NCBI GenBank assembly: GCA_903832055.1
Contig: CAILAC010000016.1
Coordinates: 992,001-1,056,000 of the forward strand
Direction: 5' to 3'
Origin: an uncultured Acidobacteriota bacterium
Lineage (GTDB): Bacteria > Acidobacteriota > Terriglobia > Terriglobales > Acidobacteriaceae
Length of the DNA stretch: 64,000 bases
In this document: piece by piece, positions 46,009 through 55,371 of the stretch
How positions within the stretch are numbered: position 1 is the first letter of the stretch
How the letters are laid out: the number at the start of each line of letters is the position of its first letter
Made by a program: the position numbers and the translations under genes
Notes under the pieces: model-generated
What the model saw: the letters and a program-made list of their open reading frames with translations, nothing else
Database searches by the model: none
Told to the model about the DNA's origin: nothing

Positions 46009-46067
46009 CCTTCGCTTTCGTCAGGATGACAATCTAGATGAGTTGTCACCCTGACGAAAGCGACGAA
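46009..46067. repeat. Inverted repeat CTTCGCTTTCGTCAGGATGACAA ... TTGTCACCCTGACGAAAGCGACGAAG
   Basis: Long imperfect arms around TCTAGATGAG; related to 6339-6365 (gtcaccctgagcaaggcgaagg). Confidence 0.75.
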
Positions 46068-46076
46068 GCATAGGAA

Positions 46077-46916
46077 TCAGGCCTGGAGGACGGAATCCTC
46101 AATGGGGCGGGGGTGCCAGGATTCCGCGGCGTGGATGAAGGCGTGGAAGATGTTGCGGGAGAGTTGGGAGTGGTCGTAGCTGCGTTCGGGGTGCCATTGG
46201 ACGGCGAGGACGAAGTGGTGGGGGCTGGCGAGTTCGATGGCTTCGATGACCAGGTCCTGCGGGCTGATGGCGGAGACGATGAAGTTGTCGCCGGGGGTGC
46301 GGATGGCCTGGTGGTGGCTGGAGTTGACGAATTCGGGGAGGTGGAGGGGGATTTCGGGGAGGTTCTCCTCTGCCCCGTGCCCTTTCTCCGGCCCAGGCGC
46401 CCAATTTGGCTGGTTTGGGAGCAGAGCCGCCAGGCGCGTATTGGGCGTGACGTGGATGGGGTGGGCTTCCATGATGGTGCGGCCGGGGGTGTGGTTGACC
46501 CGAGTTCCGATTTGGGAGGGGATGTCCTGAATCATGGAGCCGCCGCACCATACGTTGAGGGCCTGGGTGCCGTAGCAGATGCCGAGGATGGGTTTGTGGA
46601 GATTAAAGGCGTCCTGGATGAGGAGCTCATCGACGGCGGCGCGGGCCGGGTCGGGTGGCGCGGACTGGGGCAGGGAGGCTTCGCCGTATTTCTGTGGGTC
46701 GATGTCGGCACCGGAGCCGGGGAGGCAGATGCCCTGGCACGTGGCGAGGATTTTAGCGACGCGCTGGGGTGTTTCGTGCAGCGGGATGGGGATGGGCACC
46801 GCTCCCGCAGAGATGAGGGCGTGCAGGTACTGGGGAAGGGAGCGCTGGTTGTAGGGAGCGGAATCGGGAACGTAGAGCGGGCTGGTTGGTTCCGGAATGG
46901 CAATGCGGATCTTCAT
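46077..46916 (-). CDS. Gamma-glutamyl-gamma-aminobutyrate hydrolase family (class I GATase, C26)
   Basis: GICLPGSGADIDPQKYGE, PILGICYGTQALNVWCGGSMIQDI, AVQWHPERSY. Confidence 0.88.
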   Translation of the reverse strand: MKIRIAIPEPTSPLYVPDSAPYNQRSLPQYLHALISAGAVPIPIPLHETPQRVAKILATCQGICLPGSGADIDPQKYGEASLPQSAPPDPARAAVDELLIQDAFNLHKPILGICYGTQALNVWCGGSMIQDIPSQIGTRVNHTPGRTIMEAHPIHVTPNTRLAALLPNQPNWAPGPEKGHGAEENLPEIPLHLPEFVNSSHHQAIRTPGDNFIVSAISPQDLVIEAIELASPHHFVLAVQWHPERSYDHSQLSRNIFHAFIHAAESWHPRPIEDSVLQA

Positions 46917-47033
46917 GGGTCTCTCTTCCTGTTGGGAATTATAGAGACCTTGACAGGGGTCAGGGGTCAGGGGTCAGGGGAACAGGGACGAGGGCCCACA
47001 AGGGACCAGTCACCAGGGGCCTGAGACGGACGG

Positions 47034-47777
47034 CTAGGGTTTGGGGGTGGGGAGGTGGAGTTTGTGGGCCAGGCGGACGAACTCCGGGTAGAACTCTGAG
47101 ATGAGGTTTTGTCCGGCGAAGGAGACGAATTCTGTGGCGGAGTGCTGGTAGCCGTGGGTGACGTCGTTGTAACCGTGGGGCAGGTAGGCGATGCCGACGA
47201 ATCCTGCGGCGGAGGCGCCGGCGAAGTTGCTGAGGGCGAGGGTGCGGTGGCCGGATTGTGACTGGTCAACGACGGAGAAGATGAGGGCGTGGAAGACGCG
47301 GTGGGCGAATTCGGGATTGGCGCTGGCGTGGTAGCGGGGATCTTCGCGGTCAATGGCAGCGATGGTGAAATTGGCGAGGCCAGAAGCGGCGTGGCGGGCT
47401 GCGCGATCGCCGTAGTTGCGTCCGAAAGCCTCGGCGCCGTCTTTCCATTCGCGGGGGTAGTGGTCGGGTGGGCGGGCCATTTCGACGGCGGCACCGATGG
47501 CCGGACTGACGATAGCTCCAATGGTAAAGGTGCGGTGCACGAGGCAGACGGTGCGGATGTGGAAGGTGAGTGGGACGGTGGGCTGGTTTGGCTCGACGAT
47601 GCAGGGGCCGGCATCGATGGTTGCCGTGGCTGCCGCGGGTGGCGGGGCCGGTGCAGGAGTAGTGGCGGCCTGGAGCGTTGCGGGCTGGGGAGCGTCTGGT
47701 AGTTCAGCGGCGGCAGTGAGGGAGCAGGCGGCGAGGATGAGGGTTGTTGCGAGCCAAAAGGAAGAAGCTTTGAACAT
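47034..47777 (-). CDS. Hypothetical secreted/outer membrane protein
   Basis: MFKASSFWLATTLILAACSLTAAAELPDAPQP signal; no family recognised. Confidence 0.65.
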   Translation of the reverse strand: MFKASSFWLATTLILAACSLTAAAELPDAPQPATLQAATTPAPAPPPAAATATIDAGPCIVEPNQPTVPLTFHIRTVCLVHRTFTIGAIVSPAIGAAVEMARPPDHYPREWKDGAEAFGRNYGDRAARHAASGLANFTIAAIDREDPRYHASANPEFAHRVFHALIFSVVDQSQSGHRTLALSNFAGASAAGFVGIAYLPHGYNDVTHGYQHSATEFVSFAGQNLISEFYPEFVRLAHKLHLPTPKP

Positions 47778-48080
47778 GGGGGCGCTCCAGGGGAAGGGTT
47801 TGGACGGGATGCTCTGGGGTTGGATGGCACTCATCGGGCACACCTTTCGCGGGTTTACGCTTGCGGGATTCTTGACCATGCAGATGGGTAAGGGGGTACT
47901 GAAGATTTGACTCTTGTGGGCAAAAAAGGAAGCTAGTTCAAAGATACCCTTAAAACGGGCAAAGTCGATGGTCAGAACCGAACACGTGACCGCTGATCTC
48001 GAGCGGACGGGTCGAGGAAGCGGGCGCTGGGGTATACTCCGGTTGCTGCGATAGCGGCAGAAATTTTGGGAGGAACGGGT

Positions 48081-48611
48081 ATGCGGATCGGATTGAGCAA
48101 GTTTGGTGTGGCGGCGGCGCTGGCAGTTGTGAGTGTGTTGGGGCTGGCGCAGGTGAGCATGGCGCAGGGCGCAGCGGCTGCCAAGGACCAGGTGTTGACG
48201 GTGGCGGAGACGACGAAACTACTGCCGGCGAGCGTTTTTTTCCGGGGTCAGTCGGCGACCACGCAACTGCGCAACTCGGGCGGCGTGAAGTTTGCTGACG
48301 GCATGTATGTTCTGGCGACGCTGGTGGATACGAGCGGATATTCGACCGATGTGCAGGCCAAGTATCAGGCGTATTTCATCACTGAGGTGGCCATCAAGAT
48401 TGAGGGCCACGAACTGCCGGCGGGGATTTACGGTGTGGGCTTTATCGGCGGAGACAAGTTTGTAGTGCTGGATGTGGGCGCGCATGACCTGTTCACGGTG
48501 AGCTCGAAGACGGATGCGGAAATGAAGCGGCCTACGCCGATGAAGGTGGTTGGAGCTGCCGATGGGTTCCGGCTGTTCGCGGGACGCAGATATGTGACGA
48601 TTACCCGGTAA
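48081..48611 (+). CDS. Hypothetical secreted protein
   Basis: MRIGLSKFGVAAALAVVSVLGLAQVSMAQGA signal; intact ORF. Confidence 0.65.
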   Translation: MRIGLSKFGVAAALAVVSVLGLAQVSMAQGAAAAKDQVLTVAETTKLLPASVFFRGQSATTQLRNSGGVKFADGMYVLATLVDTSGYSTDVQAKYQAYFITEVAIKIEGHELPAGIYGVGFIGGDKFVVLDVGAHDLFTVSSKTDAEMKRPTPMKVVGAADGFRLFAGRRYVTITR

Positions 48612-48639
48612 AACGCTGGTGGTTATTGATTGATTGCGG

Positions 48640-49653
48640 TCAGGCCCTTGAGGGGGTCTGGCCGCTTTTGCTTGTGGCAGAGATGAAATGGTAGGCGGCG
48701 CCAACGAGTGGGGCCTGATCCATGAGTGTGGAGATGGCAATGCGGGGGCTGATGGCGGTGAGGGCATCGCCCGCAGCGGGAAGGAAGAGGCTGGAGGCGC
48801 GGCTGATGCCTCCGCCGAGCACGATGACTTCGGGGTTGAATTCGGCGGCGATCTGGTTGAGAGCGAGGCCAAGGTGATGGCCGAAGTCGAGGAAGGCCTG
48901 GCGGGCCCGGCAATGAGCTTCGTACTGGTTGACTTCTTCGCAGGCAGCGGGGTCTTTGGCGGTGTCGGCGATGGTGGCCACTTCTGCTTCGAGGCCGGTG
49001 AGTGCCTGGTAGTGGTGGCGGAGGAAGCGGGTGGAGACGAAGTCTTCGACAGTTGCGCCGTTGTAGGGCAGGTTCCAGATTTCGCCATCCCGGGGGACGC
49101 CGGGAGCGCTGGTGGTGATGGCTCCGTGGAGGCCGAAGGCGCAGCCAATGCCGGTGCCGAGCGTGATTCCAATGGCGCGGTCTGCGCCGGTGGCGGCTCC
49201 GGCGGCGAGTTCACCGAGGAGAAAGGCGTCGGCGTCCTTGAGGAAGTCGAGCTGACTTGGCTTCCAGTGGAATCGTATGGCGAGGGCGGATTTGAGATCG
49301 ACCTGGTAGAGCCCCTGGAGCTTGTGCTGCATGTGGCTGATGCCGTTGACGTAGTCGAATGGGCCGGGGAATGCGAAGCTGGCTCCGGCTATGGTTTGGA
49401 AATCGATATTGGCGGCGTTGGCGGCAGTCTGGCCGAGGGTGTGGAGGAGTCGCACGAAGCTTGCGGAGGAGAAGTGGCCATTGCCCTCGGCGGGGAGCGG
49501 AGCACGCGAGATGCCGTGGAGTGTGTAGGCGGTGTGGTCGGCCGAGGCATCCGGAGTGCAAAGGCAGACGGCGGCGGAGATGTGACTGCCGCCAATGTCA
49601 TAGACAAGAACTGGCACGAGAACTGGAGTGGACGAATTTTGATGTGACTGGGG
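48640..49653 (-). CDS. ROK family sugar kinase
   Basis: VLVYDIGGSHISAAVC, GITLGTGIGCAFGLHGAI, EVIVLGGGISRAS. Confidence 0.85.
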   Translation of the reverse strand, partial: PQSHQNSSTPVLVPVLVYDIGGSHISAAVCLCTPDASADHTAYTLHGISRAPLPAEGNGHFSSASFVRLLHTLGQTAANAANIDFQTIAGASFAFPGPFDYVNGISHMQHKLQGLYQVDLKSALAIRFHWKPSQLDFLKDADAFLLGELAAGAATGADRAIGITLGTGIGCAFGLHGAITTSAPGVPRDGEIWNLPYNGATVEDFVSTRFLRHHYQALTGLEAEVATIADTAKDPAACEEVNQYEAHCRARQAFLDFGHHLGLALNQIAAEFNPEVIVLGGGISRASSLFLPAAGDALTAISPRIAISTLMDQAPLVGAAYHFISATSKSGQTPSRA

Positions 49654-49918
49654 CATGGATGCGGCTCCGCGTGACCGTTGTATCACATACGAGGGTTAGC
49701 GTGGGGGCCGATCTGGGCGCGTGATCGAGGTGGATGTGCCCGCATGGTGCGCTTGAATGGGAATGAAAGTCGACCCCATTTTGCCGCTTCAGGGGCAACG
49801 GAGAGCCCTTTCCATTCGTTATGCTCGGCAGGGCGAAACCGAAAATGGGCGATTAAGGCAGCCAGTGGGCTTTAGGATGTACCGAAGAGGCAGGTTCTCT
49901 GGATTGGAGTGTTGGGTT

Positions 49919-51361
49919 ATGAAGATGCGGCCGGGCGGGGTGACTGGGTTTCTGCTGTGCGGGAAGGAATGGACGGACGGGGAGGCGATGGAGGTGCGAT
50001 CGCCTTTTGACCAGGGGCTGGTGGGGCGGGTCACGGTCGCTTCGAGAAAGGACGCGCGCGAGGCGGTGACGCATGCAGTGGCTTCACTGCGCCGGGCGCG
50101 GGCGTTGCCGCGGTGGAAGCGGAAGGAGATTCTGGAGGACATTGCGGCAGCATTGATTGAGCAGAAGGAGCGGTTTGCGCAGTTGATCGTGGCCGAGGCG
50201 GGCAAACCAGTGCGAACGGCGCGGATTGAAGTGGAGCGGGCGATTCTGACCTTCAAGACGGCGGCAGAGGAGGCGGTGCGACTGGGCGGCGAGTCGATTC
50301 CGCTGGATCTGACCGAGGGCAATGAGGGGCGGTGGGGGCTGGTGCAGCGATTTCCAGTGGGTCCGGTGCTGGCGATTACGCCTTTCAATTTTCCGCTGAT
50401 GCTGGTGGCGCACAAGCTGGCCCCGGCGATTGCGGCGGGTTGCCCGGTGATCTTGAAGCCGGCTCCACAGACTCCGTTCACGGCCCTGGCGCTGGGCGAG
50501 GTGGTATTGAAGGCAGGCTGGCCGGAGGAGGCGCTGGCCGTGTTGCCGCTGAAGAATGAAGATACTGCCTGGCTGGCGGAGCGGGAAGACCGGCTGAAGA
50601 TGGTGAGTTTTACGGGTTCAGCGGCGGTTGGCTGGGCGTTGAAGGCAAAGAGCGGCAAGAAGCGGGTGGCTCTGGAGCTGGGCGGAAACGCCGCGATGAT
50701 TGTGCATTCTGACTGGCAGGACCTGGAGACGGCGGCGAACCGGTGCGCCGTGGGGGCATTTGGGTATGCGGGGCAAAGCTGCATTTCGGTGCAGCGGGTG
50801 TATGTGCAGCGGCCGATTTTTCAGACGTTTCTGTGGAAGGTGGTGGATCGGGCGCAGAAGATGGTGCGGGGCAATCCGCTGGATGAGGCGGTAGAGGTAG
50901 GACCGGTGATACGCCCGGCGGACGCGGACCGGATTGAGGCGTGGGTGAAGGAAGCTCTCGCAAGTGGCGCGAAGCTGGTCGAAGGCGGAGGCCGCGACGG
51001 CAGCGTGATGGAGCCGACGATTCTGAGCGGGGTAAAGCCGGGGATGAAGCTGCACGACGAAGAGGTCTTTGGCCCGGTGGTGACGATTGAGCCGTACGAC
51101 GATTTTGAGGATGCGCTGGCGATGGTGAATCGCTCGCGGTACGGGCTGCAGACGGGGCTGTATACACGCGATGCGGGGCGGATCATGACCGCGTATCGCG
51201 AGCTTGAGGTGGGAGCGGTAATTGTGGGCGACACGCCAACCTGGCGGATGGACACGATGCCGTATGGGGGCATCAAGGATTCAGGGCTGGGCCGGGAAGG
51301 GATTCGCTGGGCGATTGAGGAGATGACAGAGCCGCGCATGTTGGTAATGACGAATCTTTAA
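49919..51361 (+). CDS. Aldehyde dehydrogenase family protein
   Basis: ITPFNFPLMLVAHKLAPAIAAGCPVILKPAPQTP, MVSFTGSAAVGWALK, VALELGGNAAMIV, GYAGQSCISVQRV, HDEEVFGPVV. Confidence 0.92.
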   Translation: MKMRPGGVTGFLLCGKEWTDGEAMEVRSPFDQGLVGRVTVASRKDAREAVTHAVASLRRARALPRWKRKEILEDIAAALIEQKERFAQLIVAEAGKPVRTARIEVERAILTFKTAAEEAVRLGGESIPLDLTEGNEGRWGLVQRFPVGPVLAITPFNFPLMLVAHKLAPAIAAGCPVILKPAPQTPFTALALGEVVLKAGWPEEALAVLPLKNEDTAWLAEREDRLKMVSFTGSAAVGWALKAKSGKKRVALELGGNAAMIVHSDWQDLETAANRCAVGAFGYAGQSCISVQRVYVQRPIFQTFLWKVVDRAQKMVRGNPLDEAVEVGPVIRPADADRIEAWVKEALASGAKLVEGGGRDGSVMEPTILSGVKPGMKLHDEEVFGPVVTIEPYDDFEDALAMVNRSRYGLQTGLYTRDAGRIMTAYRELEVGAVIVGDTPTWRMDTMPYGGIKDSGLGREGIRWAIEEMTEPRMLVMTNL

Positions 51362-51435
51362 TACCGGGGTCAGGGGTCAGGGGTCAGGCTGTGATTTTGC
51401 TTGACCGGGATGCGAAATAGACGCTCAATAGAGCG

Positions 51436-54036
51436 GTGGTCTCCCAAGCAAGAGAGTGGTGGCAATTGAAGCGAGCTTCCTTCGGTGTGGTATCTGCGTC
51501 GGCTGTACGGCTGGCGATTCTGGGCATGGTTGTCTGTGTTTTTTTCGGTGGTGTGGCGCGCGCCGGGGCTCAGGTGGGGCAGCTTGAAGGCGAAGCGACA
51601 ACTTCGCAGGCGCTGCCACGGCATCCGATTCATATGGTGCCATTTCATGCGCCGGGCACGCAGCCAAAGAAGCCCGGGGCGCTGAACGGGACGCCGACGT
51701 GCGCTACGCCGCAGCTCTCCTACTTTGGCGGGCCGGTGGTTTCGAATGCGGTGGTGGTGCCGGTGTTCTGGAGCAGCGCTGTAAACGCGACCACGCAGGC
51801 CAACATCGGGCAATTTTATGCCGACGTTACGCAAAGCGTGTTGTACGACATGCTGAGCGAGTACCAGACCAACGTGGCGCCGGTGGGTGGCGTGGGCGAG
51901 ACGAGGCAGTCGATTGGTCGCGGCAGTGCGACCGCGGGCGTGGTGATCACTCCGCTGAAGTGCGCGCCGGGCGGTACGGGCTGCAAGTTGACGGATGCGG
52001 ACATCCAGGCGGAGATTGCGCGGCAGATTGGCCTTGCGACCCTGCCGGCCCCGGTGATGGACAGCGCGGGGAATACCAACACGATCTATATGGTTCATTT
52101 TCCGCCGAACGTGGTGGTGGACGACGGCTCGGGGAGCCTTAGTTGCTCAAGCGGTGGGTTTTGCGCTTACCACAATACGGGGCTTTATCAATCAAAGCCG
52201 CTGTTGTACGGCGTGTTGATGGACACCTATACCGGGGCTTGCTCAGCCGGATGCGGCAACTTTTCGACGGGTTTGGGGAACCAGACGGCGACGGCTTCGC
52301 ATGAGCTGGCTGAGGCGGTGACGGACTCGGATATTGGGCTGATCGCGGCTTCGGCGACCGCCGTAATCTATCCGGGCGCGTGGTATGACAACAACAATAA
52401 TTGCGGCGAGATCGGGGATATCTGCGACGACGGGGCAGTGTCGACAGTGACAGTATTGGGCCGGACGTGGGGCGTGCAGGACGAGTGGTCCAATGCGCTG
52501 AAGGCGTGTGTGGTGACGGGACTCCATGACCAATTTGCCGTGGCTGCACCGGCTGGGGCGACCCCGGGCACAGGATTCAACGTGACGGTGACGGCGAAGA
52601 ATCCGGGGGGCGCAACGACGGCGCAGAGTTTCGTGGGAACGGTGCGCTTCACCAGTTCTGACGCGGCGGCGACGTTGCCGGCGGATTTCAGCTTTGTGCC
52701 GGGCGACGTGGGAACGCAGCTTTTTTCGGTGACGCTGAAGACGCCGGGCACCCAGACGATCAAGGTGACCGATTCGTTGAACCCGACGATTACCGGCCAG
52801 GCGAGCGTGGTGGTCAGCGGCGGCAAACAAACGCCCACCATTACCTGGGCGACGCCAGCGGCGATCACGTACGGGACCCTGCTGAGCACAACGCAGCTGA
52901 ATGCGACAACGCCGGTACCCGGCACATTTGCCTATGCCCCGGTGGCGGGGACGTTGCTGACTGCCGGATACCAGACGCTCAAGACCACGTTCACGCCAAC
53001 CGACACCACCACTTATGGAATCGTGACGAAGAGCGTGGTGCTGACGGTGCGGAAGGCAACGACAAAAGTGACGTGGGCGACGCCATCGTCAATTGTTTGG
53101 GGTAAGGCGCTGAGCGCGACGCAGCTGAATGCGACGGCTTCAGTGCCGGGGACGCTGGTCTATACCCCCGTGCTGGGGACGGTGCTGAACGTAGGTGCGC
53201 AGAAACTCAGTGTGGCGTTTACGCCGACAGACTCGGCCAACTATGCAAATTCGACTGGAGCCGTGACGCTGAACGTGGTGAAGGCGACGCCGGTGATCAC
53301 ATGGGCAACGCCTGCGTCGATTGTCTACGGAACGCTGCTGAGCGGGACGCAACTGGACGCTACTGCTTCAATAGGGGGCACATTTGCGTATAGCCCGGCT
53401 GCGGGAACACTGCTCGGAGCCGGGAACAAGCTACTCACGACGACGTTTACGCCGACCGATACGGCGCATTATGCGACAAAGTCAGCATCGGTTTCGCTGG
53501 CGGTCAAGCAGGCGGTACCTGGGTTGACGTGGGCAGCACCGGCGGCAATCGGGTATGGAACGGCGCTGAGCGGGACGCAACTGAATGCTACTGCTTCAGT
53601 GGCCGGGACGCTGGTTTATACGCCGTTGGCAGGCACTGTTCTGGGGGCGGGCAATCACACCCTGGCTGCTTCATTTACGCCGACCGACACGGTGGATTAC
53701 ACCAAGCCGAAAGCGAGCGTGGTGCTGGCGGTGACCAGGAACGCACCTGCGGTAACGGTGACATCGTGGGCTACGACGGTGAAGGAGGGAACATCGGGTC
53801 TGGTGACTATTCAGGTCAGTACGGCGGCGGGCGGGGTGGCTCCCACGGGCACGGTGAATCTGTACTGGAATGGCGCGCTGGCGGGAACGACAACACTCAA
53901 CAGCAGCGGAGTGGGGACAGTGACGGCAATTGCGCCCAAGGTGGCGGGCAGTCTGCCGCTTTATGCCTCGTACGCGGGAAATGTGAATTATCTTGCGGAA
54001 AAATCGCCGACGGTGGTGACGACAGTCGGTCCCTAG
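51436..54036 (+). CDS. Secreted repeat protein with four ~76-aa Ig/MBG-like repeats
   Basis: Signal-like N-terminus; HELAEAVTDSDIG; four copies of ITWATPAxIxYGTLLSxTQLNATAS...FTPTDTxxYxxxxxSVxLxV. Confidence 0.85.
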   Translation: MVSQAREWWQLKRASFGVVSASAVRLAILGMVVCVFFGGVARAGAQVGQLEGEATTSQALPRHPIHMVPFHAPGTQPKKPGALNGTPTCATPQLSYFGGPVVSNAVVVPVFWSSAVNATTQANIGQFYADVTQSVLYDMLSEYQTNVAPVGGVGETRQSIGRGSATAGVVITPLKCAPGGTGCKLTDADIQAEIARQIGLATLPAPVMDSAGNTNTIYMVHFPPNVVVDDGSGSLSCSSGGFCAYHNTGLYQSKPLLYGVLMDTYTGACSAGCGNFSTGLGNQTATASHELAEAVTDSDIGLIAASATAVIYPGAWYDNNNNCGEIGDICDDGAVSTVTVLGRTWGVQDEWSNALKACVVTGLHDQFAVAAPAGATPGTGFNVTVTAKNPGGATTAQSFVGTVRFTSSDAAATLPADFSFVPGDVGTQLFSVTLKTPGTQTIKVTDSLNPTITGQASVVVSGGKQTPTITWATPAAITYGTLLSTTQLNATTPVPGTFAYAPVAGTLLTAGYQTLKTTFTPTDTTTYGIVTKSVVLTVRKATTKVTWATPSSIVWGKALSATQLNATASVPGTLVYTPVLGTVLNVGAQKLSVAFTPTDSANYANSTGAVTLNVVKATPVITWATPASIVYGTLLSGTQLDATASIGGTFAYSPAAGTLLGAGNKLLTTTFTPTDTAHYATKSASVSLAVKQAVPGLTWAAPAAIGYGTALSGTQLNATASVAGTLVYTPLAGTVLGAGNHTLAASFTPTDTVDYTKPKASVVLAVTRNAPAVTVTSWATTVKEGTSGLVTIQVSTAAGGVAPTGTVNLYWNGALAGTTTLNSSGVGTVTAIAPKVAGSLPLYASYAGNVNYLAEKSPTVVTTVGP
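52831..53742 (+). repeat. Four tandem ~228-bp coding repeats
   Basis: Protein-level period of ~76 aa. Confidence 0.8.
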
Positions 54037-54549
54037 ACTTCAGTGCACTGATTTCGAGGCAGGTTTCTACAAGGGATTGTGGGTATGTCTGAGATAGGTG
54101 GCAGATGGTGTGGATAGGGCCTGAAGTTTTATCCCTGGGGGTGGCTTACCGCCTTTTGGGACGAGGGGCGTGAAGACAGGACGAATCCACGCCATGAAAT
54201 TCCCATAATCACAAGTTTCTTTGTTTTCAGTTGCTTATGGGAATTCCAATCGGATGCTTTTTTTGGCACACGCGGCTCAGGGAGGTGTGAATTGTCACGA
54301 TTCGCTGCTATATTGAGATTTCGGGGCTGTCTTAAACGGGACACTTTTCCACCGAATCGGCTGTGAGCTCAACGGTTGGACGCCGCCGACGATTTTTTGA
54401 ACTAGCGAATAATTTGCATTGAGATTAGCCCTCACTTGAGCGATGATTTGGTGTCTTGCGGGTGGGGCTGGGCAAGACGACTGTAGAGACTAGCCTGTGT
54501 GTTTTGCGGGTAGGCAGACACACAGTAAACCGGAAGCAGGGAAGCATTC

Positions 54550-55371
54550 ATGGCGCAGATTTTTGACCGCAGCTCGAACGCGCTGGCGAGGATGAGCCTG
54601 GTCCTGACGGGCTTGATCGTGATTTCCCTCGGAGTAACGCTGGACCAGTTGCAGCGATCTCCGTGGGTAACACGGCAGGGACAGAGGCCGGATCAGCCGG
54701 TGCCATTCAGCCACAAGCATCATGTGCAGGGACTTGGCTTGCAATGCCAGTACTGTCATACCTCCGTTGAGAAGTCGAGCTACGCGGGTATTCCGCCGAC
54801 CAAGACGTGTATCAACTGCCATTCGCAGATCTGGACCAACGCGAATCTGCTGGAGCCAGTGCGGAAGAGCTGGGCGACCAACGAATCCATCGTCTGGACC
54901 AAGGTGCACGACCTGCCGGACTACGTCTACTTCAATCACTCGATTCACGTGAACAAGGGCCTGGGCTGCTCAAGCTGCCACGGGCGCGTAGACCTGATGC
55001 CGCTGATGTACCAGCAGAACACCCTGCAGATGGAGTGGTGCCTGAACTGTCACCGCGACCCGGCAAAGAATCTGCGTCCTGTGAGCCAGGCATACAACAT
55101 GGCCTGGGAAGGTCCGAGCAAAGAGAAGCCGGTGTGGTGCTCGGTGAGCGATGAGAAGACGGGCAAGCCGACCGCGCAGAGTGTCGACTGCCAGACTTCA
55201 GAGCCGGGCAAAGTCGAAGTGGCCAGCCTGAGCATGGCCGGGATCACTCTGCCGACCATGGCGAACTACACCAAGTTCACCAGCCAGAGGGAATTGGGCA
55301 ACTACCTGATTGACCACTACAAGATTCGCAAACCGAATGAGCTTTCAAGCTGCGAGGTATGCCACCGATGA
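54550..55371 (+). CDS. actA: Alternative complex III pentaheme cytochrome c subunit
   Basis: Five CxxCH: CQYCH, CINCH, CSSCH, CLNCH, CEVCH; followed by actBCDEF. Confidence 0.9.
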   Translation: MAQIFDRSSNALARMSLVLTGLIVISLGVTLDQLQRSPWVTRQGQRPDQPVPFSHKHHVQGLGLQCQYCHTSVEKSSYAGIPPTKTCINCHSQIWTNANLLEPVRKSWATNESIVWTKVHDLPDYVYFNHSIHVNKGLGCSSCHGRVDLMPLMYQQNTLQMEWCLNCHRDPAKNLRPVSQAYNMAWEGPSKEKPVWCSVSDEKTGKPTAQSVDCQTSEPGKVEVASLSMAGITLPTMANYTKFTSQRELGNYLIDHYKIRKPNELSSCEVCHR

